A stretch of 64,000 nucleotides of DNA from Haloarcula halobia (GTDB lineage Archaea > Halobacteriota > Halobacteria > Halobacteriales > Haloarculaceae): positions 2,108,001 to 2,172,000 of the forward strand of contig NZ_CP119787.1 of the NCBI RefSeq assembly GCF_029338255.1. Reading direction: 5' to 3'. Positions 14,229 through 22,887 of the stretch are shown one piece after another. The notes under the pieces were generated by a model, which was given only the letters and a program-made list of their open reading frames with translations, had not been told where the DNA came from and searched no databases. The position numbers and the translations under genes were made by a program. The number at the start of each line of letters is the position of its first letter. Position 1 is the stretch's first letter.

Positions 14229-15146
14229 TCAGGTGTACTGCTCGCAGACGCGCTCGATGCCTTCCTCGAACGGGATCCGGGGCTCCCACCCGGTCGCGGC
14301 CCGCATCTTCGAGGCGTCGGCACAGGTGTCGTGGACGTAGACGTCCTCGGGGATGGGGTTCTCGACGAACTCGGGTTCCACGTCGGTGCCCAGTTCGTCG
14401 TTCAGCATCTCGACGACGGTGAGGAAGTCGTAGGCCTCGCCGGTCCCGAGGTTGTAGATGCCGTCCAGCTCGTGTTCGGCCGCCTGCACCAGTCCGCGGA
14501 CGATGTCGTCGACGTGAGTGAAGTCCCGGGTCTGCGTTCCGTCGCCGTACAGCACCGGCGATTCGCCGTTCGCGATGTCGTCTGCGAACTGGGCGATGAC
14601 GTTGGCGTACTCACCCTTGTGTTCCTCGGCCCCGCCGTACCCCTGGTAGACCGAGAAAAAGCGCATGCCAGCAAGCGAGAGGTCGTAGTGGTTGTGGAAG
14701 TACTCGGCGTAGGTCTCGCGGGCCATCTTCGACGCCTCGTAACCCGTGTTGACAGTGACGTCCATCGACTCCGGGGACGGCTCGGTCCGACTGCCGTAGA
14801 TGGACGACGTCGACGCGTAGACGACCGTCTCACACCCGTCATCGCGGGCCTGTTCGACGGTGTTGACGAACCCCTCGACGTTGACTCGGGCCCCGCGGGT
14901 CGGGTCGTCCTCGTGCATCGCGTACGAGGACAGCGCCGCGAGGTGGAAGACGACGTCGACGTCGGTCGGGAGGTCGTCGCCGACCACGCTCCCCTCGACG
15001 TACTCGACGTTCTCGTCGAGGTTCCCCGGCGTCCCGAGGTAGCCGTCGTCGAGCGCGACGACCGCGTTGTCTTCGGCCAGCGCGTTGGCCAGATTCGACC
15101 CGATGAACCCGCCGCCGCCAGTCACCAGCACTCGATTGCCGTTCAT
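14229..15146 (-). CDS. NAD-dependent sugar epimerase/dehydratase
   Basis: Extended short-chain dehydrogenase of 305 residues with the NAD-binding VTGGGGFIGSNLA at the N-terminus, VVFHLAALSS, and the catalytic STSSIYG...GYEASKMARE (Tyr and Lys of YxxxK, with upstream Ser). The family interconverts nucleotide-activated sugars, for example UDP-glucose 4-epimerase; exact substrate cannot be assigned. It is followed 55 bases downstream by arginase on the same strand, with no obvious functional link. Possibly supplies sugars for protein glycosylation or exopolysaccharide. Confidence 0.85.
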   Translation of the reverse strand: MNGNRVLVTGGGGFIGSNLANALAEDNAVVALDDGYLGTPGNLDENVEYVEGSVVGDDLPTDVDVVFHLAALSSYAMHEDDPTRGARVNVEGFVNTVEQARDDGCETVVYASTSSIYGSRTEPSPESMDVTVNTGYEASKMARETYAEYFHNHYDLSLAGMRFFSVYQGYGGAEEHKGEYANVIAQFADDIANGESPVLYGDGTQTRDFTHVDDIVRGLVQAAEHELDGIYNLGTGEAYDFLTVVEMLNDELGTDVEPEFVENPIPEDVYVHDTCADASKMRAATGWEPRIPFEEGIERVCEQYT

Positions 15147-15239
15147 GGGTAGTCACCCACGAGCAGGCGTGATAGTGGTGTCGTTTTCCGCACGAAAGCG
15201 CCCGGACAGCGGCGATTGTTGATGATGTTCACCGCCGGG

Positions 15240-15245
15240 TTTAAG
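15240..15245 (+). promoter_or_regulatory. TATA box of winged-helix regulator gene
   Basis: TTTAAG about 27 bases before the ATG at 15270, spacing that fits a leaderless transcript. Confidence 0.55.
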
Positions 15246-15269
15246 GACAGCTACACCGAACGAGAGAAT

Positions 15270-15803
15270 ATGTCATCAATCGAATTGACTCCGAGTCAGA
15301 AGAACATCCTCCAGGAACTGGTGAACCTGTACCGGGAGAGCGAGTCCGCCGTCAAGGGCGAGGACATCGCCGCCGAGGTCGACCGCAATCCCGGAACGAT
15401 TCGAAACCAGATGCAGAGCCTCAAAGCCCTCCAGCTCGTCGAGGGCGTCCCGGGTCCGAAGGGCGGCTACAAGCCGACCGCGACGGCCTACGACGCCCTG
15501 CAGATCCAGGACATGGAACAGGCCGCAGAGGTCCCCCTCCGACACAACGGCGACCTCGTCGAGCACTCGAACGTCGAGGAGATCGACCTGACCAGCGTCC
15601 ACCACCCCGAGGAGTGTCGCGCCGAGATCCAGCTGCAGGGGTCTATCTCGGGGTTCCACGAGGGCGACTCCGTCACGGTGGGCCCGACCCCGCTGTCGAA
15701 ACTCCAGATAATCGGTACCGTCGAAGGAAAGGACGACACCAACAACAAGCTCATCCTGACCATCGACGACATGCGAGCACCGGCGGGCGAACCCGAGCAC
15801 TAG
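15270..15803 (+). CDS. Winged-helix transcriptional regulator with C-terminal beta domain
   Basis: A 177-residue protein conserved in haloarchaea. Residues 1-80 form a winged helix-turn-helix: LTPSQKNILQELVNLY, then EDIAAEVDRNPGTIRNQMQSLKALQLVEGVPGPKGGYKPT, where DRNPGTIRNQM is the recognition helix. The C-terminal half (HHPEECRAEIQLQGSISGFHEGDSVTVGPTPLSKLQIIGTVEGK) looks like a small beta-barrel that may sense a ligand or partner. The ATG at 15270 is preferred over earlier in-frame starts because of the TATA box at 15240. Targets are unknown; the next gene encodes an NADH dehydrogenase-like enzyme. Confidence 0.78.
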   Translation: MSSIELTPSQKNILQELVNLYRESESAVKGEDIAAEVDRNPGTIRNQMQSLKALQLVEGVPGPKGGYKPTATAYDALQIQDMEQAAEVPLRHNGDLVEHSNVEEIDLTSVHHPEECRAEIQLQGSISGFHEGDSVTVGPTPLSKLQIIGTVEGKDDTNNKLILTIDDMRAPAGEPEH

Positions 15804-15955
15804 TCCGGTCGCGATTTCTCTCTGCGGTCTCTCTGTGGCGCCCCACTCTCCAGTCCCGATTCCGACCGACATCCCACATGATTATTATCGCGGGAAGACG
15901 GCGCGCTCGCAGACGTTTCAAAGCCTTTGTATCACCCCACTCCTCAACGTGAGAT

Positions 15956-17119
15956 ATGACTGATAAGGTCGTCGTGCTCGGTGCTGGCTACGCCGGTGCA
16001 GGCGCCGTCAAGAGTTTCGAAGACGAGTTGAACGGTGATGCAGATCTGACGTGGATCTCGGATACGGACTATCACCTCGTCCTCCACGAATCCCACCGCT
16101 GCATCCGCGATCCGTCCGTCCAGGACAAGATCACGATCCCGGTCAACGAGATAAAGGAACCGACGACGTCGTTCATCCAAGACGAGGTCGTCGACATCGA
16201 CACCGACGAGCGCGTCGTCGAACTCGCCGACAACGACGGCGTCGACTACGACTATCTCCTGGTCTGTCTTGGCTCCCAGACGGCGTTTTTCGGCATCGAG
16301 GGCCTCGAGACGCACGCCCACACGCTCAAGAGTCTCGACGACGCGCTGGGCATCCACGAGGCCATCCAGGACGCCGCACGCGAGGCCACGCAGAGCGACC
16401 CCGCACAGGTCGTCGTCGGTGGCGCGGGCCTCTCTGGTATCCAGACCGCTGGCGAGGTCGCGGAGTTCCGTGACAGGCACAACGCCCCCATCGAGATTCA
16501 TCTCGTCGAGGGCCTCGACGAGATCTTCCCGGGCAACGACCCTGAACTCCAGGGCTCGCTCCGCAAGCGTCTCGTCGAGCGCGACGTCGAGATAATGTGT
16601 GGCGAGTTCATCGGCGAGGTCGACGAAGAGACCGTCTACATCGGCGACGACGAGGAACTCGACTACGACGTCCTCGTCTGGACCGGCGGCATCACCGGTC
16701 GCGACGCCGTCCGTGACGTCGACCTCGACAAGGACGAGCGCAACCACCGAATCCACACGGAGAGCGACTTCCAGACCGACGACGAGCGCGTCTTCGCTAT
16801 CGGCGACTGTGCCCTCATCGACCAGCCGGGCGAACAGCCGGCGCCGCCGACGGCCCAGGCCGCCTGGCAGGCCGCCGAGGTCGCCGGCGAGAACCTCGCT
16901 CGCGCCGTCCGCGGTCAGCCCCTGACCACCTGGACCCACAAGGACAAGGGGACGGTCATCTCCGTCGGCGAGAAGGCCGTCGCCCACGACGTGATGGGCC
17001 TGCCCATCTCGACCTTCGGCGGCCTCCCGGCGAAGATCCTCAAGAAGGGCATCGCCGCCCGCTGGATCGCCGACGTCACCGGCATCGGTCGCGCCGCGAA
17101 GGCGTGGCCGGACATGTAG
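15956..17119 (+). CDS. NAD(P)/FAD-dependent oxidoreductase, type II NADH dehydrogenase-like
   Basis: A 387-residue pyridine nucleotide-disulfide oxidoreductase. It has an FAD-binding VVVLGAGYAGAG at the N-terminus, a second dinucleotide fold VVVGGAGLSGIQTAGE at about residues 150-165, and the FAD-contacting VFAIGDCALI near residue 280. The C-terminal region VISVGEKAVAHDVMGLPISTFGG...WIADVTG is typical of NDH-2, which passes electrons from NADH to quinone without proton pumping at the inner face of the membrane. A TTTGTATC box at about 15926 lies 28 bases before the ATG. Sulfide:quinone oxidoreductase is less likely, as the expected cysteine pair is absent. Confidence 0.88.
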   Translation: MTDKVVVLGAGYAGAGAVKSFEDELNGDADLTWISDTDYHLVLHESHRCIRDPSVQDKITIPVNEIKEPTTSFIQDEVVDIDTDERVVELADNDGVDYDYLLVCLGSQTAFFGIEGLETHAHTLKSLDDALGIHEAIQDAAREATQSDPAQVVVGGAGLSGIQTAGEVAEFRDRHNAPIEIHLVEGLDEIFPGNDPELQGSLRKRLVERDVEIMCGEFIGEVDEETVYIGDDEELDYDVLVWTGGITGRDAVRDVDLDKDERNHRIHTESDFQTDDERVFAIGDCALIDQPGEQPAPPTAQAAWQAAEVAGENLARAVRGQPLTTWTHKDKGTVISVGEKAVAHDVMGLPISTFGGLPAKILKKGIAARWIADVTGIGRAAKAWPDM

Positions 17120-17301
17120 TACCTTTTTACTTCGTCGGGTGTCCTCGCGTCGCCGAAGGCGACGCTGCGGGCACCACTCCTCGCAAAAATCTACGCTAAA
17201 AACGTCCTTCACGCCCCCCTCGCTCCGCTCGGTCGCGTGAAGTGAAACCGCGCCTCACGTCGTTCGGCGCGGTATGCACTGAGGCGGTCGGGAACCCTCT
17301 G
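17120..17301. other. Convergent intergenic region with two inverted repeats
   Basis: A perfect 8-base hairpin GCGTCGCC-GAA-GGCGACGC lies at 17147-17165, and CTTCACGC at 17207-17214 pairs with GCGTGAAG at 17235-17242. The sequence between them contains A-rich stretches. Both flanking genes end here, so these are candidate terminators for one or both; no coding region is seen. Confidence 0.45.
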
Positions 17302-18126
17302 TTATCGGTCTATCGAGAGGCCAGCGTGCCAGCCGTCGCTGTCGCTCGCCTCGACGGTCGCGTCCATCCGTTCGAGATACGTCACTGCGAGACTCGCACA
17401 CTTCGCGGCCTTGCGTTCGCCCTCGGTCCGGAACTCCCCGGTCACGCGGTTGGCATAGACGGTACAGACCGCGCCCGCCCGGAGGCCGTAGATGCTGGCG
17501 AGCGTGAGGATGCTCGCGGCCTCCATCTCGAAGTTGAGGACGCCGGCCTGGCGGAGTTCCTCGAGGCGCTCCTGGCTCCCGCGGGCCTCGAAGTCATCGA
17601 AGCCGGGGCGTGACTGGCCGGCGTAGAAGCTGTCCGTCGAGCAGGTGACGCCGAGGTGGTAGTCGTAGCCCAGTTCCTCGGCGGCGGCGACCAGCGCCGA
17701 GACGACGCGGTGGTCCGCGCTCGCCGGGTAGTCCTCGCGGACGTACTCCTTGCTCGTCCCCTCCTGGCGGACCGCCCCCGTCGTGATTATCAGGTCGCCG
17801 ACGCCGGCCTCCTCGCGGATGGCCCCACAGGACCCGACCCTGAGGAGCGTGTCCGCGCCGACGCGGGCCAGTTCCTCGACGGCGATTGCCGCCGAGGGCG
17901 ACCCGATGCCGGTGGAGGTAACCGAGATTGGCGTCCCCTCGTGCGTACCAGTCGCCGTGCGGTACTCGCGGTGGTCGCCGACGACGTCGTGGCCGTCCCA
18001 GTCGTCGACCACCTTCGCCACGCGCTCGGGGTTCCCCGGGAGGAGCACGCTGTCGGCGACGTCGCCGGGGCCCACCTCGAGGTGGTACTGGACCTCGTCG
18101 CTCGGGTCCTCGCTGTCGCCGGTCAT
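17302..18126 (-). CDS. udp: Uridine phosphorylase / nucleoside phosphorylase
   Basis: Phosphorolyses uridine (or a related nucleoside) to the base and ribose-1-phosphate. The 274-residue protein has the NP-I family pattern: VLLPGNPERVAKV (phosphate site Gly and Arg), STGIGSPSAAI, LLRVGSCGAI and the ribose/base site VLNFEMEAASILTLASI. It starts within the stop codon of cdd (4-base overlap), so the two are coupled: deaminated cytidine feeds directly into this step. Base specificity is inferred from the cdd link. Confidence 0.9.
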   Translation of the reverse strand: MTGDSEDPSDEVQYHLEVGPGDVADSVLLPGNPERVAKVVDDWDGHDVVGDHREYRTATGTHEGTPISVTSTGIGSPSAAIAVEELARVGADTLLRVGSCGAIREEAGVGDLIITTGAVRQEGTSKEYVREDYPASADHRVVSALVAAAEELGYDYHLGVTCSTDSFYAGQSRPGFDDFEARGSQERLEELRQAGVLNFEMEAASILTLASIYGLRAGAVCTVYANRVTGEFRTEGERKAAKCASLAVTYLERMDATVEASDSDGWHAGLSIDR

Positions 18127-18509
18127 TTGCCAAGGTGGGCGGGCGAGATGGTCTCCGGCAGGAGCTCCCCCAGCGTGTACTCCGTCCTGTCCTCGCCGTC
18201 CGTGACGACGGGCAGCGACTCGTCACAGAACTCCGCGAGCGTCTGGCGACACATCCCACAGGGCGTCACGCCGTCCCGAGCGGCCGAGGAGACGGCCAGC
18301 CGCGAGAACTCGCGATGGCCGTCCCGGACCGCCGCCCCGACGGCCAGCTCCTCGGCGTGGAGGCTGTTGCTGTAGTTCGCGTTCTCGACGTTACAGCCCG
18401 TGTAGACGATGCCATCGGCCGTCTCGATGGCAGCGCCGACCCGGTACTCGGAGTAGGGCGCGTACGACGCGTCGATGGCGTCCCGTGCGGCCTGCATGAG
18501 GTCGTCCAT
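18123..18509 (-). CDS. cdd: Cytidine deaminase
   Basis: Zinc enzyme converting (deoxy)cytidine to (deoxy)uridine. The 128-residue protein has the zinc/catalytic pair HAEE (His51, Glu53) and PCGMC (Cys84, Cys87), and the substrate motif CNVENANYSN, so the active site is complete. I chose the ATG at 18509; a GTG two codons earlier is possible. Small homotetrameric class by length. It overlaps udp and lies downstream of a phosphomutase gene, forming a nucleoside-catabolism cluster. Confidence 0.95.
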   Translation of the reverse strand: MDDLMQAARDAIDASYAPYSEYRVGAAIETADGIVYTGCNVENANYSNSLHAEELAVGAAVRDGHREFSRLAVSSAARDGVTPCGMCRQTLAEFCDESLPVVTDGEDRTEYTLGELLPETISPAHLGK

Positions 18510-18572
18510 GGTCACGGGTGGACTGGCCGGGTGAAATAGCCACCGCCGGGGCCCACGGAGCGGTCTCTCGCC

Positions 18573-19928
18573 TCAGCTCGCGTCGTCGACGGCGGCCCGG
18601 ACCAGTGATTCCACGCGGCCGACCAGGTCGTCGACGGACTCGCTCTCGGCGTAGACGCGGACGTACGGCTCCGTGCCGCTGGGGCGGACGAGTGTCCAGG
18701 CCCCGTCGTCGAACGACAACCGGGCGCCGTGGTCGGTCGATATCGAGGCATCCGGGAAGGCCGCGGGCAGCGTCTCGGCGAGCGTCTCCATCGCGCCAGC
18801 CTTGGCCGCCTCCGGACAGGGGACGCTCACCTTCCGGTAGGGCCGTTCGTCGACGACGGCCCGTCGCTCCGCGAGCGGTGTCGCCGCGAAGAGCCGGGCC
18901 AGGACGGCCGCGCTGGCGACGGCGTCTATCCAGCCGCCGAAGCCGGGGTGGACGTGCTTCCACGGTTCGGCGGCGAAGGCAACCTCGGTGTCCGAGCCGG
19001 CGTCGGCGCGAACTGCAGCGATGCCCTCGTGGAGCGCGCCAAGACGGACACGTTCGACACGCCCCCCGGCGTCCTCGACGCGCCGGTCGATGCGACCCGA
19101 CGCGTTCGGCGTGGTGACGACGACCGGGTCAGCAGCGCTCGACCGGGCGGTGTACTCCTCGGCCAGCATCGCGACCACCGTGTCCTCGTGGACAACCTCG
19201 CCCTCGCCGTCGACGAGCACGAGTCTGTCGCCGTCGCCGTCGTGGCCGATGCCCAGGTCGGCGTCGGTGTCTCGCACGAACGCCCGGAGGGCGGCGAGGG
19301 ACTCGGCCGTCGGTTTGCTCTCGCGGGCGGGGAAGTGCCCGTCGACGTTCGCTTCCGTGGCGACGACGTCCGTGCCCAGATCCCGGAGGACCTGCGGTGT
19401 CGCGACCCCCGCCGTTCCGTTCCCGCAGTCGACGGCGACGGTCAGAGCCGACGGGCGACCGCCGAACGAGCGGGCGTACTCGGCCACCGCCGCCCGGTAG
19501 GCCGGCAGGACGTCCTCGCGTTCGGACGCGCCCCACTGGTTCCACGACGCCGGGGCCGCGTCGGCACCGACGCGCGCTTCGAGTCGGCGTTCGGCGTCGC
19601 TGTGGTACTCGACGCCGTCGACGAACAGTTTGAGGCCGTTGTCCGTCGGGGGGTTGTGACTCGCGGTCACCATGACGCCGCGCCGGCCCCGCGAGGCGTA
19701 GGCGAGCGCCGGCGTCGGCACTCGACCGAGCTCGACCACCTGTGCGCCGGCGCTCTCGAGCCCGGCAGCCACCGCGTCGGCGAGCGCCGGGGAGGTGACA
19801 CGGCCGTCGTACCCCACCACGAACGTCCCGCCGTCTCGGCCGGCGGCCCGGCCGACCGCCAGTGCCCGGTCTGGCGTGACGTCGGCGTCGACGGGGCCTC
19901 GGATGCCGGCCGTCCCGAACAGGTCCAT
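18573..19928 (-). CDS. Alpha-D-phosphohexomutase family enzyme, possible phosphopentomutase
   Basis: A 451-residue four-domain mutase. Visible motifs are the phosphoserine loop VMVTASHNPPTDNG, the metal loop GHDGDGDRLVLVDG, and the phosphate-binding loop LVRPSGTEPYVRVYAES. The sugar-specificity loop, usually GGExSGH in phosphomannomutase/phosphoglucosamine mutase, reads FAAEPWKH (residues 318-325) here. Given its place 63 bases upstream of cdd-udp, I infer it may convert ribose-1-phosphate to ribose-5-phosphate; a Thermococcus member of this family is known to be a phosphopentomutase. Phosphoglucosamine or phosphomannose mutation remains possible. The start MDLFGTAGIRG matches the family. Confidence 0.85.
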   Translation of the reverse strand: MDLFGTAGIRGPVDADVTPDRALAVGRAAGRDGGTFVVGYDGRVTSPALADAVAAGLESAGAQVVELGRVPTPALAYASRGRRGVMVTASHNPPTDNGLKLFVDGVEYHSDAERRLEARVGADAAPASWNQWGASEREDVLPAYRAAVAEYARSFGGRPSALTVAVDCGNGTAGVATPQVLRDLGTDVVATEANVDGHFPARESKPTAESLAALRAFVRDTDADLGIGHDGDGDRLVLVDGEGEVVHEDTVVAMLAEEYTARSSAADPVVVTTPNASGRIDRRVEDAGGRVERVRLGALHEGIAAVRADAGSDTEVAFAAEPWKHVHPGFGGWIDAVASAAVLARLFAATPLAERRAVVDERPYRKVSVPCPEAAKAGAMETLAETLPAAFPDASISTDHGARLSFDDGAWTLVRPSGTEPYVRVYAESESVDDLVGRVESLVRAAVDDAS

Positions 19929-19975
19929 AGGTTGCGTTCCGTGAGGGCGCGGTTTAATTCTCCCGTTCTCACGAG

Positions 19976-20197
19976 TCAGGACTCGCCGGTCCGGTTCGGG
20001 ACCCTCCAGTCGTACTCACTCCGGTTCGGCACGACTACCGGCCCGTCCATCCGACTGTGGCCGGCCGCGCACGCCGACTCGACGAACGTCCCGATCCGCT
20101 CGGCGAAGGTCCAGCGGGCCGCGGGGATGGTGCCGTCGTCGGCGCTGAGGACGGCGCCGCCGGTGTCGCGGGCGGCACGGGGAGCACACGCGTCGGA
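19976..20197 (-). other. 73-codon open stretch in frame directly behind the malQ stop codon
   Basis: After the TAG stop of malQ (20198-20200) the same frame stays open to a TGA at 19976-19978. The 73 codons have the G/C-rich third positions of real haloarchaeal genes, but there is no ATG until about residue 50 (HSRMDGP), so it has no plausible start of its own. I do not recognise the peptide, which ends NRSEYDWRVPNRTGES. It may be a gene remnant, a former C-terminal extension of MalQ, or chance. Confidence 0.3.
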
Positions 20198-21688
20198 CTA
20201 CCGGATGGTCCGGTCGGTCACCTGGCGCAGCCGCTCGGCGACGTCCTCGTCGAACCCGTCTTCGGTGACGCGCCACTGCCAGTTGCCGGTGGCGCTCCCG
20301 GGGAGGTTGAACCGGGCGTCGCTGTCCAGTCCAAGCAGGTCCTGCATCGTCGTCATGGCGACGACGGCGTTGGAGTTCCAGACCGCCTCGATCATGTCCC
20401 AGTTGATCTCGCTGCCGTCGGTGCCGAGGTTGTAGTGCAGGCAGTCGCGCTGGTGGTCGTCGAGCTGGCGGTAGTACCCGACGATGGTGTCGGTGTCGTG
20501 GGTCGAGGTGTAGCCGACGGCGTTCTCCGGGAAGTGCATCGGCTGGTACATGTGGCCCTCCTGGCACCAGTCGGCGTACTGCGGCACGCGCATCCCGGGG
20601 AACTCGAAGCGGTCGCGAAGCGACATCACGCTCTCGTCGACGAACCCGAGGTCCTCGGCGAAAAAGGGGAGGTCGCCGAGTTCGGCCTCGACCGTCTCGA
20701 AGAAGTCGGCACCGGGTCCGTCGCGCCACTCGCCGTCGGCGGGGTCGTCCGAGTCGGCGGGGATAGCCCAGTACTCGTCGAACCCCTTGAAGTGGTCGAG
20801 ACGCGTGATGTCGACCAGCTCGAACAGTCGCTCCAGGCGGTCGATCCACCAGTCGTAGTCGTTCTCGGCCAACGTCCCCCAGTCGTAGAGGGGGTTCCCC
20901 CAGCGCTGGCCGCTGTCGTCGGGGTTGGGCGGGACGCCGGCGACGACGGCGGGGTCGTTGTCCTCGGTCAGCTGGAACGCCTCGGGGGCCGCCCAGACGT
21001 CCGCCGAGTCGAGCGCGACGTAGATGGGCAGGTCGCCGACCAGTTGCACGCCGGCGTCGCTGGCGTACTCGTAGAGGGCCTGCCACTGCTCGTCGAACAC
21101 CCACTGGACGAACTCGTGGTAGCCCACTTCGTCGGCCAGCTCCACGCGGTAGTCTTCGAGCGCCTCGGACTGGCGAGTCTTGACCTCGTCGGGCCAGTCT
21201 GTCCAGATCTGGCCGTCGAACTCCGCCTTCAGCGCCATGAACAGCGCGTACCCGTCGAGCCACCCCGCCTCACGCTCGCGGAACGCCTCGAAGGCCTCCC
21301 GGTCGGCCTCGCTCGCGTCGTCGTCGAAGCGCTCGTAGGCGATGCGGAGGCGGTCTCGCTTGAACTCGCTAACCGTCCCGTAGTTCACCGAGCGGGCGGC
21401 GACGCCCTCGGGCGGGTCGAGCTCGTCGTCGGTCAGGTAGCCACGGTCCCCGAGGTCACGCAGGTCCACCAGCAGCGGGTTCCCGGCGAACGCCGAGAAC
21501 GACTGGTACGGCGAGTTCCCCAGCTCGGCCGAGGTTGGGCCGAGCGGACAGAACTGCCAGAGCGACTGGTCGGCCCGTTCGAGGAAGTCGACGAACCGGC
21601 GAGCGCCGGCCCCGAGGTCCCCGATGCCGTGCGGGCTCGGCAGCGACGTGTGGTGGAGAAAGAGTCCACTCTGTCGTTCGAATCGCAT
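20198..21688 (-). CDS. malQ: 4-alpha-glucanotransferase (amylomaltase, GH77)
   Basis: Transfers alpha-1,4-glucan segments between maltodextrins in the cytoplasm. The 496-residue length matches the compact Thermus-type amylomaltase. Catalytic elements are TRLDHFKGFDEYW (nucleophile Asp), PFFAEDLGFV (acid/base Glu) and GYTSTHDTDTIVGYY (transition-state Asp). The N-terminal RQSGLFLHHTSLPSPHGIGDLG and NSPYQSFSAFAGNPLLVDL are family signatures. I chose the ATG at 21688 (MRFERQSG). Divergent from a glycosyltransferase gene and 1.6 kb from a giant GH15 enzyme, so it belongs to an alpha-glucan use or storage block. Confidence 0.95.
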   Translation of the reverse strand: MRFERQSGLFLHHTSLPSPHGIGDLGAGARRFVDFLERADQSLWQFCPLGPTSAELGNSPYQSFSAFAGNPLLVDLRDLGDRGYLTDDELDPPEGVAARSVNYGTVSEFKRDRLRIAYERFDDDASEADREAFEAFREREAGWLDGYALFMALKAEFDGQIWTDWPDEVKTRQSEALEDYRVELADEVGYHEFVQWVFDEQWQALYEYASDAGVQLVGDLPIYVALDSADVWAAPEAFQLTEDNDPAVVAGVPPNPDDSGQRWGNPLYDWGTLAENDYDWWIDRLERLFELVDITRLDHFKGFDEYWAIPADSDDPADGEWRDGPGADFFETVEAELGDLPFFAEDLGFVDESVMSLRDRFEFPGMRVPQYADWCQEGHMYQPMHFPENAVGYTSTHDTDTIVGYYRQLDDHQRDCLHYNLGTDGSEINWDMIEAVWNSNAVVAMTTMQDLLGLDSDARFNLPGSATGNWQWRVTEDGFDEDVAERLRQVTDRTIR

Positions 21689-21825
21689 GGGAAGGTGTTC
21701 ATCCGACACCCCCTTCAACGGTCCGATACTTTCCGAGGGGGCTGCTGAAGGGGGCTGTGGGCCCCGTCGGACGGCCGTGCCCAAAGGTACATAACCGCAT
21801 CGGCCATCCACTCGGGTATCCGAAC

Positions 21826-22887
21826 ATGCCACCGAAAGTGCTGATGCTTGGCTGGGGGTTCCCACCGAACATCACCGGCGGCCTGGATACGGCCATCGGG
21901 GAACTGTTCGAGGTGATGCAGCCCCGCGACGACGTCCAGTTCGAGCTGGTGTTGCCCGAGGAGTACGCACCGGCGGGGCGTGAGAACATCCACGGCGTCC
22001 CGACGGGGAAAGGTGACATCATCACCCGCATCGGCCGGCTGGCGGGCGCCTTCGCCGACCACGCCGAGGACGCGGACATCATCCACACGAACGACTGGTT
22101 CGGCTACAACCCGGGCTCGCGAGCCAAGTCCGCCCACGACGTCGAGTGGATAACGACCTTCCACTCCCTGTCGTCCGACCGGAACGTCAACCCGCCCGAA
22201 CGGGAGGTCGAGACCGAACAGCGCGTCGCCGACCGGTCCGACCACCTCGTCGCCGTCAGCGAGTTCACCGCCGGGAAGATACAGGCGGAGTACGGCGCCG
22301 ACTCGACGGTCATCTACAACGGCTTTTCTTCCGTCGAGGCCACGGGCCGGGACGTCAAGGCCGAACTCGACATCGACGGGAAGATGCTCTTTTTCGTCGG
22401 TCGCCACACCGACCAGAAGGGTATCTCCTATCTCCTCTATGCCCTCCCGAAGCTCGACCGCGACGACGTCACGCTCGTGCTCGGGGGCTCGGGCCACCTC
22501 ACCGAGCAGCTCGAGCGGTTCGCCGAGCTGCTCGGCGTAGAGGACCGGGTCCGGTTCCCGGGGTACATTCCCCAGGCGGAACTGGGCGATTACTACGCCA
22601 GCGCGGACCTGTTCGTCTCCCCGTCGCTGGCCGAACCGTTCGGCATCACCTACGTCGAGGCGCTCTCGGTCGGGACGCGCGTGCTCGCCTGCGAGAACGG
22701 CGCCGGCGAGATCCTTCCGGACGACTGCGTCATCGAGGTGGACCCGAACTCCGACTCGATCGCCGAGGGCATCGAGTACGCCCTAGACATCGACTCGCCC
22801 ATCGAGTACGAGGAGCGGACCTGGGAGGAGGTCGGCGACGAACACGTCGAGTTCTACCACGAGGTCCTCGAGGACGCCGACAGTTAG
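21826..22887 (+). CDS. GT4 family glycosyltransferase, possibly glucan/glycogen synthase-like
   Basis: A 353-residue GT-B fold glycosyltransferase. The N-terminal MLGWGFPPNITGGLDTAIGEL carries the glycine-rich acceptor loop of GT4 and glycogen-synthase-like enzymes; the C-terminal half has FFVGRHTDQKGISYLL, and the nucleotide-sugar site SLAEPFGITYVEALSVGT (the E-x7-E pattern). No transmembrane segment. The surrounding malQ and GH15 genes suggest it builds an alpha-glucan, but transfer to another acceptor cannot be excluded. The ATG at 21826 has a TACATAA element about 33 bases upstream. Confidence 0.85.
   Translation: MPPKVLMLGWGFPPNITGGLDTAIGELFEVMQPRDDVQFELVLPEEYAPAGRENIHGVPTGKGDIITRIGRLAGAFADHAEDADIIHTNDWFGYNPGSRAKSAHDVEWITTFHSLSSDRNVNPPEREVETEQRVADRSDHLVAVSEFTAGKIQAEYGADSTVIYNGFSSVEATGRDVKAELDIDGKMLFFVGRHTDQKGISYLLYALPKLDRDDVTLVLGGSGHLTEQLERFAELLGVEDRVRFPGYIPQAELGDYYASADLFVSPSLAEPFGITYVEALSVGTRVLACENGAGEILPDDCVIEVDPNSDSIAEGIEYALDIDSPIEYEERTWEEVGDEHVEFYHEVLEDADS

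Noticed and set aside
17207-17242. Possible transposon end or attachment site near the 8-base inverted repeat
   Set aside because: No transposase, no direct repeats and no tRNA gene nearby; this is an ordinary haloarchaeal intergenic hairpin.
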